Assembly (NCBI GenBank): GCA_038206235.1
Contig: JBBRBB010000002.1
Span: 124,001 to 188,000 of the forward strand
Length of the DNA: 64,000 bases
Reading direction: 5' to 3'
Source: JBBRBB01 sp038206235
GTDB lineage: Bacteria; Bacteroidota; Bacteroidia; Chitinophagales; Chitinophagaceae
Both the position numbers and the translations under genes were made by a program. The notes below the pieces were generated by a model. That model was not told the origin of the DNA, ran no database searches, and worked only from the letters and a program-made list of their open reading frames with translations. Below, piece after piece: positions 44,332 to 54,286 of this stretch; the first letter of the stretch is position 1, and each line of letters starts with the position of its first letter.

Positions 44332-46218
44332 ATGAACCTTATGCTTTCGGAGATTAATAATTCTAAAGAGGTAATTAAAAACAGGATGTTAAAGCATGCT
44401 CTTAGCTACTGGGGCATAAAAAATACTGAAGATCTCGACCCCGCAGTAAAACTTATACTGGAAGCTTTATCATTAGAATTATATAATCTTGGAAATGAAA
44501 TAAAAGATACGCAGGTAAGAATACTTGAAAAGATTGCCAACTTGCTGGCCCCTGATTTTTTAACTTCACCTAACCCCGCCCACGCAATTTTGCATGCTGT
44601 TCCGGTAGAGCCTACAGAATTATTAGCCAATACCACGAGTTTTTTTGCACAACGCAAAATATCTTTAAATCAAAACGAAGTGCTGGATACTGCATTAGAT
44701 ATTTTTTTTACACCTGTTGACTCAGTTCAAATATTTGATGCAGAGATAGCTTACATAGCTACAGGTGGAAATCTGTTTGCGTACGATGCATCGTTCGACA
44801 AGCAGTTAACGGCACGTAGTAAAGGAAAATTTACAGAGCATAATACGCTTTGGATAGGGTTGAAGGTGAACCCGAAAATTGAAGATATTCAAAACCTGTT
44901 TTTTTATTTCGACTGGAAAAATATTGAATCAAAATTAGCCTATCGTATATATCAGCTTCTGCCATTAACCAAATGGTTTCTTGATGATAAAGAAATTGAG
45001 ATACAACCCGGACTGCAATATTCTGTTCAGAATAATTCAGATGATATTTATGAAAATATTTTTTTAGAATATGACCTGCTTTCCCTGATGGAAAAAGACA
45101 TAAAATATTACTATGACCAAAAGTTTATTTCCATCAGCGATAACCGTTTAAATACAATAAAAGAATTTAAGACCACATATCCCTCATCTTTCAAAAATGT
45201 TTTTACAGAAAATGATCTGCAGAAATTAAATGAAAAGCTATTATGGCTGAAGATTGTTTTTCCCGCAACAATGCAGCAGGAATTTCTTGATGAAATTCAT
45301 ATTTATACAAATGCATTTCCGGTGATGAACAGGCAGATAAACGATCTTAAATACAGGTTGAAAGGAGGCAGCAACATCATACCATTGAAAACCGGAACAC
45401 TGGAGCAATTTCTTTCTGTGAGATCTCTTTCAGACGATACACATGAATACAAATCTGTTCCTTACAGAAAAATGGAAGCAGAAGAAAGCGGCACTTATAC
45501 TTTGCGCAATGGCGGAGTAGAACGCTTTGATACAAGAAATGCCCGTGAATTAATTAGCTATTTACTGGAATTGTTGCGAAGTGAGAGCGCTGCATTCTCT
45601 TCTTATGGTTATGATTTTATCGCTACTACGCTCAAAGAAATGAACCAGAAGATTTCCTTAATGGAACAAAAAACAAAAGGATACATTAACAATGCGGCAG
45701 AAGTTCCCAATTATATTATTGTAAAGCCTTATGAAGGAAATGATATAATGTACGCCGAATACTGGACCACGCTTGCAGAAGTGGCAAATAATCTGCGTGC
45801 CGGCACAAAATTGCAATTATTAAAAGGCGTGAAAGTGAAGCCAGACACACTATCTCTCATTACCACAACCGCTGGCGGAAAAAACAGGCTGCACCCCGAA
45901 GAAAGATTACATGCATTCAGATATGGCATTATGACCAGGAACCGGATAATTACAAAAGAAGATATTCGCAATTTTTGTTTTCACGAACTGGGCGACAAAA
46001 TCAACAGGGTAGAAGTGGAAAGAGGATTTGAAATATCTGTTCGCTCAAAGGAATCGTTTAAAAGAACTATAGATGTAATACTTACTCCATCTAACGGTGA
46101 AATCTTAGAAAGCGCATCGTGGGAGATATTATGCGAACAGGTAAGAATAAAATTGCAAGCCCGTTCGGGAATGAGTAATTATTACAGAATAATGCTGCAG
46201 AGCAATGTGTATAAATAA
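44332..46218 (+). CDS. tssF: T6SS baseplate protein TssF
   Basis: A 628-residue TssF with the typical N-terminus (KNRMLKHALSYWGIKNTEDLDPAVKLILEALSLE, about 16-49) and the LLAPDFLTSPNPAHAILHA segment found in all TssF proteins. The C-terminal part has ERLHAFRYGIMTRNRIITKEDI. TssF and TssG form the wedge of the baseplate around the VgrG hub. It is tightly coupled to tssE (3 bases) and tssG (21 bases). Confidence 0.9.
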   Translation: MNLMLSEINNSKEVIKNRMLKHALSYWGIKNTEDLDPAVKLILEALSLELYNLGNEIKDTQVRILEKIANLLAPDFLTSPNPAHAILHAVPVEPTELLANTTSFFAQRKISLNQNEVLDTALDIFFTPVDSVQIFDAEIAYIATGGNLFAYDASFDKQLTARSKGKFTEHNTLWIGLKVNPKIEDIQNLFFYFDWKNIESKLAYRIYQLLPLTKWFLDDKEIEIQPGLQYSVQNNSDDIYENIFLEYDLLSLMEKDIKYYYDQKFISISDNRLNTIKEFKTTYPSSFKNVFTENDLQKLNEKLLWLKIVFPATMQQEFLDEIHIYTNAFPVMNRQINDLKYRLKGGSNIIPLKTGTLEQFLSVRSLSDDTHEYKSVPYRKMEAEESGTYTLRNGGVERFDTRNARELISYLLELLRSESAAFSSYGYDFIATTLKEMNQKISLMEQKTKGYINNAAEVPNYIIVKPYEGNDIMYAEYWTTLAEVANNLRAGTKLQLLKGVKVKPDTLSLITTTAGGKNRLHPEERLHAFRYGIMTRNRIITKEDIRNFCFHELGDKINRVEVERGFEISVRSKESFKRTIDVILTPSNGEILESASWEILCEQVRIKLQARSGMSNYYRIMLQSNVYK

Positions 46219-46239
46219 TAATACAATCATTTAGAAGAC

Positions 46240-47187
46240 ATGAAACCGGGATATCTTTCAGATGCACTTTTTGGCAGTATTGAAAAAGATTTTAATGCCG
46301 AAGTGATTGCTGCAGAAATGGTAGAGAATGGAATCCCTGCAGACCGTATTCTTATACTTCCCATCGGAGCGATGAAGAGGTCGTTCAGACATGATGTTAC
46401 TTCAATTGAGGAAGAATTATCTGAATATGACCATAAAGAATATGTGATTTTAAAAACAACCAGGGAAGGCATTTATGATATGCTTCCTGAAGGAATGTTC
46501 CATCAAACCACTGCACATAAATCTGCCAAAACAGAAAAAGAAATTATTAAAATCATCAAGCATCGCAGGGCGGAGGAGCGTAATGCAAGAAAATTTTTTC
46601 TTCCATTTGAAGGCACCATTAATTACCTGCGCATGCAAATGGCTTTGTATGAGAACAGGCTTGATAAACGATCTCATTACGATGAACTGATAAATATATT
46701 TTCAGAGCAGTGGGAAATTTTTCAATACCTGAATGCAAGGCAGGCAAATATATTTCTTCACCTTATTCCCATCCTGTACGATGTAAGAGATGATTACCCT
46801 GTAATTGAAATGATTTTTGAAATTATATTCTTATTACCTGTGCAAATTACTTTACGCAGCCAATTGCCTTTGCATCCTGCAAAACCTATTTTTAGCAAGC
46901 TTGGAGATAACAGACTGGGAGTGAACCTTACTACGGGCAATGCAGTGTACGATGAAGGTGTGAATGAGATATTGGTAAATATTGGGCCGGTACCTAACGA
47001 AGTGTTGCAACAATTTATGCCCGGGGGAATTAAAAATAAAATATTGAAATTACTGTGCGATTGTCTGTTGCCTGTACATATTGATATTATTATCGAATTT
47101 CAATTGGATAATAAAGATAAAACTACAAGGCTTGCAGATGGAATAAGTTATTTCAACAGCACACTAGGGGCAGATACTTATTTGTAA
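46240..47187 (+). CDS. tssG: T6SS baseplate protein TssG
   Basis: A 315-residue protein in the TssG position. It shows AEMVENGIPADRILILPIGAMKRSF (about 22-46), YVILKTTREGIYDMLPEGMFH and a helical middle with the paired FxLP-like segments of TssG (LFLP... and IIFLLPVQITL). It completes the TssE-F-G baseplate operon. After it a 270-base gap leads to an unrelated sulfatase gene, so this is the right-hand end of the T6SS locus. Confidence 0.82.
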   Translation: MKPGYLSDALFGSIEKDFNAEVIAAEMVENGIPADRILILPIGAMKRSFRHDVTSIEEELSEYDHKEYVILKTTREGIYDMLPEGMFHQTTAHKSAKTEKEIIKIIKHRRAEERNARKFFLPFEGTINYLRMQMALYENRLDKRSHYDELINIFSEQWEIFQYLNARQANIFLHLIPILYDVRDDYPVIEMIFEIIFLLPVQITLRSQLPLHPAKPIFSKLGDNRLGVNLTTGNAVYDEGVNEILVNIGPVPNEVLQQFMPGGIKNKILKLLCDCLLPVHIDIIIEFQLDNKDKTTRLADGISYFNSTLGADTYL

Positions 47188-47518
47188 ATACTTAAATTTC
47201 TGCTTTATTTTTCCTTTAACTGCAGCATTTACATCTGTAGAAGACAGCCGTAAATAAATGAACTTTCAACCTCATCAGGTTCTTGATAATTGCTTATCGA
47301 AAGATAGTATTATGTGAATAAACTTCTTTAGTAAAGGATTTATAAAAATAAAAAGTAATTTTACATCAAAGGAATGCTCCATTATTTTATACAATATAGT
47401 ATGCTCTATGTACCGCTCAATAAATTTTCAAAATGTTTCGCAATAAGAATCCAGCATGGTCAAATTAATATATTTGTATTTCGCAATTAAACCCAATGCA
47501 TTGCGAAAAAAAATTCTT

Positions 47519-48856
47519 ATGAAATACAAGAGCAAAATCATTTATATATCAGTAAGCTTATTTCTTGTGGTTCTTTTAAGCAACTGCAAAAAAGTTGTAA
47601 AAGAAACCGGTTCAAATCCCCCGCAGGCGACGGGACCTAATATTATTTTCATAGTGGCAGATGATGTAGGATATGAAATTCCAACCTGCAATGGTGGTAA
47701 CTCTTATTCAACCCCAAACATTGACAGGCTTGCGCAGGATGGAATGCGTTTTACACAATGCCGTGCCGCACCGCTTTGCTCACCTTCCCGCTTTATGGTG
47801 CTCACAGGTAAATACAATTTTAGAAATTATACTACATGGGGGCACATGGATCAAAGCCAGAAAACTATTGGAAATATGCTGAAAGATGCAGGTTATGCTA
47901 CGTGCTATACAGGAAAATGGCAATTGGATGGCGGCGATAAATCCGTACGCAGTTTTGGTTTTAATCATTACAGTATATGGCTTCCTTTTAAAGTATGTCC
48001 GGAAGAAGGAGAAGGTTCACGATATAAGAGTGCGAAAATTTATCAGGATGGCGGATATTTACCTCAAAGCTTTACCAACAATAAATACTCTGAAGATGTT
48101 ATTTTTGATTACCTTCTGAATTTTATTGACAATAACAAATCAAAACCATTTTTTGCCTACTATTCAATGCTCCTTTGTCACAAGGCTTATTCCCCAACTC
48201 CCGAAGATCCGGAGTATGCAACGTGGAATACTGATCCTTACAATACCGATACTGCATATTTCCCCTCAATGGTGAAATATATGGACAACAAAATCGGGTT
48301 ACTTATTGATAAATTAAAAACACTCGGCATAGAAAATAATACTATCATTTTTTACACCGGTGATAATGGTACGCAGAAAGAAATCACCTCTTTATTTAAT
48401 AATAAATATATCACAGGAGCAAAAGGTACAACTGTTGAATACGGAATTCATGTACCACTGCTGTGTAAATGGCCCGGTAAAATTGCAGCCGGCACTGTAA
48501 ATAACAATCTTATAGACTTCACAGATTTTATGCCCACACTTGCCGATGTCGCCAATATCCCCCTGCCGGCAAATTATGGTTCATTAGATGGCAATAGTTT
48601 TTTTGCACAGCTAAAAGGATTACAAGGCACACCGCGCAATTCTATGTTTACTTATTTTGATAAGAAAGTCTGTGTAGGCATAGACAGCATTAGACGATAT
48701 TCACAAGACAGCACATATAAACTCTACCAAACCGGCCAGTTCTATAACTTCATTAATGATCTATATGAAATAAATCCCCTCGCTGATTCTACACTTACCC
48801 AAACACAAAAAACAATCAAACAAGATCTTCAAAATGTATTAAACACTTTGCACTAA
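47519..48856 (+). CDS. Sulfatase lipoprotein
   Basis: A 445-residue sulfatase, starting at the ATG of MKYKSKIIYISVSLF rather than an upstream GTG-like start, because this gives a proper lipoprotein signal with lipobox LLSNC. The metal site IIFIVADDVGYE and the formylglycine motif CSPSR (Cys87) within PLCSPSRFMVLTGKYNFRN mark a type I sulfatase. It hydrolyses sulfate esters, probably of polysaccharides, at the cell surface. The Cys needs oxidation to formylglycine. No maturase is nearby, and the SUMF1-like domain in the T6SS block lacks the needed cysteines. Confidence 0.85.
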   Translation: MKYKSKIIYISVSLFLVVLLSNCKKVVKETGSNPPQATGPNIIFIVADDVGYEIPTCNGGNSYSTPNIDRLAQDGMRFTQCRAAPLCSPSRFMVLTGKYNFRNYTTWGHMDQSQKTIGNMLKDAGYATCYTGKWQLDGGDKSVRSFGFNHYSIWLPFKVCPEEGEGSRYKSAKIYQDGGYLPQSFTNNKYSEDVIFDYLLNFIDNNKSKPFFAYYSMLLCHKAYSPTPEDPEYATWNTDPYNTDTAYFPSMVKYMDNKIGLLIDKLKTLGIENNTIIFYTGDNGTQKEITSLFNNKYITGAKGTTVEYGIHVPLLCKWPGKIAAGTVNNNLIDFTDFMPTLADVANIPLPANYGSLDGNSFFAQLKGLQGTPRNSMFTYFDKKVCVGIDSIRRYSQDSTYKLYQTGQFYNFINDLYEINPLADSTLTQTQKTIKQDLQNVLNTLH

Positions 48857-48943
48857 TGCGTAGGGGCCTTCGTAATTATCGCAAATAAAAGCAGTTGCAA
48901 TCAATCTGTTTTATGGATTGATTAATCCCGTAATCATTTGCAG

Positions 48944-48951
48944 TAGTTTTG
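48944..48951 (+). promoter_or_regulatory. -7 promoter element of pcm
   Basis: TAGTTTTG matches TAnnTTTG, and a TTG lies 23 bases upstream. Transcription would start near 48958, so the ATG at 48964 is the true start, not an upstream alternative at 48949, which lies inside the promoter. Confidence 0.7.
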
Positions 48952-48963
48952 TATTCTCTCATC

Positions 48964-49617
48964 ATGAAAAATTATATTGATACTTATCAGCATAAAGGCT
49001 TAAGAAAAAAACTCGCAGAGCAATTGCGTGAGAAAGGAATTACCGATGAAAATGTGCTGAATGCCATCAACAATATTCCCCGACATTTTTTTTTAGATTC
49101 CGCCTTTGATAAAATTGCGTATGAAGACAGGGCATTTCCTATAGCTGAAGGACAAACCATTTCACAACCTTACACAGTTGCCTACCAAACCCAATTGCTG
49201 CAGGTTCAAAGAAATGATAAAGTTCTTGAAATAGGTACAGGCAGTGCGTATCAGGCTTCCGTGCTTGCCGAAATGGGCGCATGGATGTTTACTATTGAAC
49301 GGCAGCGGAAATTATTCGAAAACAATAAAACATTTATCCTCAAAAATAAATATCCTACAATAAAATTTTTTTATGGCGATGGTTTTGAAGGGCTGCCTTC
49401 CTTTGCGCCTTTCGATAAAATTATTGTAACTGCTGCAGCACCATTCATCCCTCCCAAATTAATAGCTCAATTGAGAACAGGAGGAATTATGGTATTGCCT
49501 TTAGGTGAAGGAAAGGCGCAGCGCATGTTGCGCATTACCAAAAATGAAGATGGCAGCTGCAGCGAAGAAATGTTTGATTATTTTTCTTTTGTTCCTATGC
49601 TGCAGGGAAGAAAGTAG
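48964..49617 (+). CDS. pcm: Protein-L-isoaspartate O-methyltransferase
   Basis: A 217-residue enzyme that methylates isoaspartyl residues in aged proteins so they can revert. It has the family motifs AEGQTISQPYTVAYQTQLL, the SAM-binding VLEIGTGSAYQASVLAEMG, and the post-I region IIVTAAAPFIPPKLIAQL with GGIMVLPLGEG. It is cytoplasmic. The start is set by the promoter at 48944-48951 and the leader is only about 6 bases. A degenerate heptamer repeat begins directly after the stop codon. Confidence 0.92.
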   Translation: MKNYIDTYQHKGLRKKLAEQLREKGITDENVLNAINNIPRHFFLDSAFDKIAYEDRAFPIAEGQTISQPYTVAYQTQLLQVQRNDKVLEIGTGSAYQASVLAEMGAWMFTIERQRKLFENNKTFILKNKYPTIKFFYGDGFEGLPSFAPFDKIIVTAAAPFIPPKLIAQLRTGGIMVLPLGEGKAQRMLRITKNEDGSCSEEMFDYFSFVPMLQGRK

Positions 49618-49652
49618 TTTGTCGTTTATAGTTTATCGTTTGTCGTTTGTCC
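49618..49652. repeat. Five degenerate TTTrTCG heptamers
   Basis: TTTGTCG, TTTATAG, TTTATCG, TTTGTCG and TTTGTCC in direct succession begin at the base after the pcm stop. They belong to the same repeat type as 1383-1410. Confidence 0.7.
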
Positions 49653-49963
49653 GCCCGATGCTGCGCATAGTTTGCCTGCATAAACTTGTTATTTTAAAAA
49701 ATATATTTATATCTTTATTGCTCCACTTAAAAGTTCCTCCAACTAATTCCTTTCTTTTTTTGAAAAACCAGCTTGCCACGCGGAACTTATTGTATAAAAG
49801 ATAATTCCTAGGGAAGTTTAAAAATTATTTTAAAACAATAAGCTTATCAAGTTATATCAAAATAAAGGTAGCAGTGCTTAGCTGGATTTCGTTCCCTCGT
49901 ACCCGTATCCTGCGGCCTGCTACCGAATTATTTTTTTAATACTGAATTATCCTCTGCTTCATT

Positions 49964-50112
49964 TAAACATCGTGTTGTCATTCGCTGCCTTCTCAGGAAT
50001 TTCCTGCAACACATCCCAATGCCCGTCAACTTTACCGTCTTTGATTCTGAAAATGTCAAGTACTGCATTGCCTTTCGAATAAAATTTGCAACGCAGTGTG
50101 CCGCAAATATAA
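49964..50112 (-). pseudogene. Remnant of a SnoaL-like (NTF2 fold) protein
   Basis: The minus frame ends GNAVLDIFRIKDGKVDGHWD and continues VLQEIPEKAANDNTMFK before the stop at 49964. This is the typical C-terminal strand and tail of SnoaL-like proteins (IxDGKIxEHWDVxQ). Nothing upstream continues it, so only the last 48 or so codons remain. Confidence 0.6.
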
Positions 50113-50150
50113 TTTGACCCTTCCAAAAGCAATCGAATACCAGATATTTT

Positions 50151-50277
50151 TAAAGCAGGCAGGCCAGAATTTGACTATGAATGGTATGGGCTTGACGACA
50201 ATGTTTTGTGTTGCATTAAAATATTATTTGCACTCAATACGCAAACCGGAAAGCTGCTTTGGAAAAAACAGTTGTAA
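50151..50277 (+). pseudogene. Short fragment ending in a PQQ-propeller-like motif
   Basis: A plus frame of about 41 codons (AGRPEFDYEWYGLDDN to the stop) ends ALNTQTGKLLWKKQL, like a blade end of PQQ-type propellers (TGKxLW). It has no start and no neighbouring continuation. It abuts the SnoaL-like remnant on the opposite strand. Confidence 0.35.
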
Positions 50278-50442
50278 GACATTTTAAATATTGCTAAAAA
50301 TAAAACGATGCAACGAATAATGCGTTTTAATTGTCATCTCAAAATATCGTGTTATTGAAAACTTCTTCAGGAAATTGCCGTGCTGCAAAATATTAGTAAA
50401 TTTTTTTGATACACCTTTTTATATTTATAAGCTAACGGCATT

Positions 50443-51388
50443 ATGATAAACCGTACTGCAACATTCCCGGTAACAATTTTTTCGATAGCATTTTTATTTT
50501 CATCCTGTGCTACAATTTTAAATCAGCCGGTTCAAAAAATTTATATATCAACAGATAGCAGCATCAAAGTTTTACGGTTGTTAAAAGCCTTTCTATTGTC
50601 AGTTCATTAAAAGGAATTACAAGCCCCCAAAGGATATTATGCTGCAAGAGACTCTACGCCTTTAGTTGTTAATTTATTGTTCGGCGATACTTTAAAAATT
50701 GTAAATCTTAAAGCAAGAAATTCGTTTGCATATTGGTTTAATATTTATGCCAATTACGGACTTAAAATGCTGGTGGATAGGAATAATGTAAAACGCTACT
50801 CATATCCTGCAAGAAATTATTTTGTAATCAACGACACTGCAATAAAAATTTCACGGTTTGCACCAACAAATAAAAAGGCAATTAATCTTGTAATCTCATT
50901 TCCTATGGTTAATATTTTCAATATTAATTCAATAAATGGAAAATACAAATCTGCAGGTATTTTTGGATTTGATGCCGGTATAGATTGCTTTTACAAACAC
51001 AATGAGTCTGTTTCTTTTAATATAGGGGCTGCTATTGACGGAGGTTTCGGTGAGTATTTTGGACATGCTTATATAGAAACAGGAAGTACATTATATGTAA
51101 CTGTGCGGAATAATAATGTAATTGGAAGTTTTGATGTTGGATATGGATTAAATTTTTCAAAATTGGAATGAAAAAAGGGAACGATAGGAGATACAATTTT
51201 GATTTCGCAGCAAAACAAAAATTATGGAATTGGATTGAGTTTTTCAACACAATATCGTTTTGGTCACTATTTTAGCTTGGGTTTTCTTTACCAGCGAATT
51301 TATTCAACTTTAGCACAAAACCTATATTTGATTATCAACACTACATTTCGCTAAACTTAATTTTAAAATTATCATTAAAAAATTAATA
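50443..51388 (+). pseudogene. Decayed lipoprotein/outer-membrane protein gene
   Basis: The gene starts with a lipoprotein signal (MINRTATFPVTIFSIAFLFSSC). It changes frame near 50570, returns near 50625 (a C5 run), reads through FGDTLKIVNLKARNSFAYW and a long beta-rich part, meets an in-frame TGA at 51169-51171, continues as KKGTIGDTILISQQNKNYGI and shifts once more near 51310. It ends FDYQHYISLNLILKLSLKN. At least three lesions show it is dead. The beta-rich end resembles a small outer-membrane barrel. Its original function is unknown. Confidence 0.75.
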
Positions 51389-51503
51389 ACCGGATTGCTG
51401 AATAAAGAAGTACTACAGCTAAGCACATAAACACGTATTAAAATTTTACTGCTGTATTTACTTTTTAATTGCGAACTGAAAACCACAAAGCACAAACAAA
51501 CTC

Positions 51504-54167
51504 TTACTGCGGCATCATTTCTGTTCCGTTCTCATCTGTCTTCATATTCTTACGCTTAAAAAGACTTACATCAAACTTTCCAAAACGATAACTGAAGTTT
51601 AGACGCAGCACCTGCGGGTCTCTTCTGCGTTCACTCATCTGTGTAAAGTATGGTGATTCAGAAAATGTTTTGTTGCGTGCTGTTGCAAAAATATCGTTCA
51701 TGCTTAGTGTAAGCGATGCAGTGTTTCCGCCCTTCCAGTTCCAGTCTTTTTTTATGGCGGCATCAAAGCTGTAATTGGGAAAAATATATCCCTGTGCAGT
51801 TCCGGTATTTTGGAATCCAAAAAATCCACTGCCGCCGCCACGACCACCACCTCCGCCACCAAAGCTGCTGCTGCCATTGCTTGGCGGCAACACTGTTTTT
51901 GCCTGGTAATTCCCGGAAAATTGAATGGTGAATTTTGCAGACAGCTTAATCGTATTATTCCATTTTGCAAACCCGCTTATTCGTGAATTGGTAAGATTGG
52001 TTTGCAGGTTGCTGGCATCAATGGTGGAGTTGTAAAGATTTACATTGAGCGTAACATCCCAAATTTTTGCAACCGTTGTGCGGTTCGTTAATTCCAAACC
52101 ATAGCTGGTGCTGTGGTCGGCATTTGCATACGTATTAAATACAGCGGTATCTGTTGGTGAAACAGGATTTTTATCAAGGTATTGAAAGCGTGTTATTAAA
52201 TTGGTTGAATATTTAAAATACGCAGATGCCAAAAAGTTTGAATTTTTGCTGTAGCTTTTGTTATACGACAGCTCAAAAGAATTAGTGAATTCCGGTTTCA
52301 GATTTGGATTACCGATACTAAGATTCTGCGGATCGCTAATATCAACAAAGGGCAGCAACTGAAAAAAGCTGGGGCGATTAATTCTTCTTGAATAATTCAT
52401 TTGCAAGTCTTGCTTTTCGCTGAGATGATACGTAATGAATGCACTGGGGAAAATGCTTACCGGAAAATTTATTTTAAATAAAGAATCTTTACCCAAAAGA
52501 CTTCCGTTGTAATTAGAGCTTTCTGCTCTTAATCCCAATTGATAATTCCATTTTTTTGTTTTGAAAGTATACGTTGTGTAAGCCGCATACACATGGTCTT
52601 TGAATTGATAGTTGTTACTTATAGTTGGGATGATAATATATTGATTAAGTGAATCGCTGAAAAAGCTTTGTATGCTTTCATTTTTAAAATCTCTTATAGC
52701 CGCTCTTACGCCTGCTTCAATTTTTTTATTGTCGGTTATGGGATTTTCATAGTCTGATTGAATGGTTAAGAAACGATTAGAACCGCTGCCATTTGTCTGC
52801 TGCAAAAAAGGAGGAAATTTAGAAGAATTGTTTTGCAGAAAGGTTGATGTATTTAGAAGAGTGTAATTATCGTTTTTACTGTCGTTATAATTTATATCTG
52901 CAGTAAGGTTATGTCCATCTTTTGTAAAATTATGTTTGAAGCTAAGCTGCCCGCCTCTGTTTTTAAAATTTGATTCGGAGTGACTGTTCAAATTGCTGTA
53001 TGAAATAAAGGATTTATCATTAGTGAGAGAATCAATTCGCTGAGATTGGTCGTTGGTAAATTTTCCCTGCACATAGCTTCCTGTTAATGTGATTGTATTT
53101 CTGTTATCAATAAAATAATCAAATCCGCCTCGCACAAATGCAAAATTTCCTACGTTAGTTCCATTGCCGTTTTGCATTACGGTGCCCGGAGTATCTAAAA
53201 AATTATTTCGCACAGAATTAAATTCGCTCTTCGATTTATTCTGCCGGTAGTTGCCGCTTAAGAAAAAATTTAATTTGTTCTGGCGAAAATTAAAATCGCC
53301 GCCTGCATTTATTTTCCCTCTTGAATCAATGCCTGCTCTTATTCCGCCATTGTATCCTTTTTTAATATTTTTTTTCAGCACAACATTTAATATACCTGCA
53401 TTGCCGCCGGAGGCATCAAATTTGGAAGAAGGGTTTGTAATCAGCTCAACTCTGTCAATAACATCAGCAGGTATCTGGTCAAGTGTAAGTGTAGTAGGTC
53501 TTCCGTCAACAAACAATTGTGGTGCTGCATTACGCATAGTTACATTGCCATCAATATCAACATTCAATCCGGGTATTTGTTTCATCACTTCAGTTGCTGT
53601 TTGCCCCTGGCTCACAAGATTCTTATCAACATTAAAAATTTTTCTGTCAACGCCCATTTCAAAAAATGGTTTGGTTGTAGCAGTTACGGTTACTCCTGAT
53701 AAAGTATTCGTTGATGGCTGAAGCTTAATGTTCCCAAGGTCTTTATCAATCATGCTAAGCATTTGCTGCATTCCGTTTTGCCCGTTGTTGCTGTTTTCAT
53801 TTTGCTGTTTAAAATTTACACCGAAGCTTACTTGCTCTGTTACAGGTTCATAACCCACTGCAGAGATAATAAGATTGAAGTTGCCAAATACAGGAATGTT
53901 TTCTAAGCTAAAATCTCCGTTTGATTCAGTAAGCACCGTGGCCAAAATTGCCTGATTCATTTGTTTTGATGCTGTATCGAATTTATTTCCTGTAAGCTGA
54001 ACAGTGGCTGCTTCCACAGGTTTATTGGTTTTGGTATCAACTATTCGCCCATAAAAATGACCCATATTCATATTCCGTTCGCCCTGCTTTTGTTGGAAAT
54101 TGGGTTGCTGGCTGTTTGCAAATTGAATAAAAATAAGAGTATATAATATTAGTAAAGCCTGCTTCAT
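51504..54167 (-). CDS. Outer-membrane receptor, TonB-dependent-like (OMP_b-brl_3)
   Basis: An 887-residue outer-membrane protein with a signal peptide (1-19), a carboxypeptidase-regulatory-like domain (about 35-115, GRIVDTKTNKPVEAATVQLTG), a plug (about 155-245, VTVTATTKPFF and PGLNVDIDGNVTMRNAAPQLFVDG) and a large barrel. A Gly/Ser-rich loop (about 775-795) precedes the last strands. It belongs to the OMP_b-brl_3 group, related to SusC/TonB receptors. The transported substrate is unknown and no SusD partner is adjacent. Confidence 0.85.
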   Translation of the reverse strand: MKQALLILYTLIFIQFANSQQPNFQQKQGERNMNMGHFYGRIVDTKTNKPVEAATVQLTGNKFDTASKQMNQAILATVLTESNGDFSLENIPVFGNFNLIISAVGYEPVTEQVSFGVNFKQQNENSNNGQNGMQQMLSMIDKDLGNIKLQPSTNTLSGVTVTATTKPFFEMGVDRKIFNVDKNLVSQGQTATEVMKQIPGLNVDIDGNVTMRNAAPQLFVDGRPTTLTLDQIPADVIDRVELITNPSSKFDASGGNAGILNVVLKKNIKKGYNGGIRAGIDSRGKINAGGDFNFRQNKLNFFLSGNYRQNKSKSEFNSVRNNFLDTPGTVMQNGNGTNVGNFAFVRGGFDYFIDNRNTITLTGSYVQGKFTNDQSQRIDSLTNDKSFISYSNLNSHSESNFKNRGGQLSFKHNFTKDGHNLTADINYNDSKNDNYTLLNTSTFLQNNSSKFPPFLQQTNGSGSNRFLTIQSDYENPITDNKKIEAGVRAAIRDFKNESIQSFFSDSLNQYIIIPTISNNYQFKDHVYAAYTTYTFKTKKWNYQLGLRAESSNYNGSLLGKDSLFKINFPVSIFPSAFITYHLSEKQDLQMNYSRRINRPSFFQLLPFVDISDPQNLSIGNPNLKPEFTNSFELSYNKSYSKNSNFLASAYFKYSTNLITRFQYLDKNPVSPTDTAVFNTYANADHSTSYGLELTNRTTVAKIWDVTLNVNLYNSTIDASNLQTNLTNSRISGFAKWNNTIKLSAKFTIQFSGNYQAKTVLPPSNGSSSFGGGGGGRGGGSGFFGFQNTGTAQGYIFPNYSFDAAIKKDWNWKGGNTASLTLSMNDIFATARNKTFSESPYFTQMSERRRDPQVLRLNFSYRFGKFDVSLFKRKNMKTDENGTEMMPQ

Positions 54168-54286
54168 ACTTGTAGGTGTTTTCAGTTCGCAAAGTTCAGT
54201 TCATTTATTTTGCTGATGTTATGAAAGTTGATAAATGGTCTTAACAAAAATGCAAAACTGCAATAACATCAATCGTTATGCCTGCA

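Noticed and set aside
47456..47518. Longer start of the sulfatase
   Set aside because: It would bury the lipoprotein signal; the ATG at 47519 gives a proper signal and lipobox.
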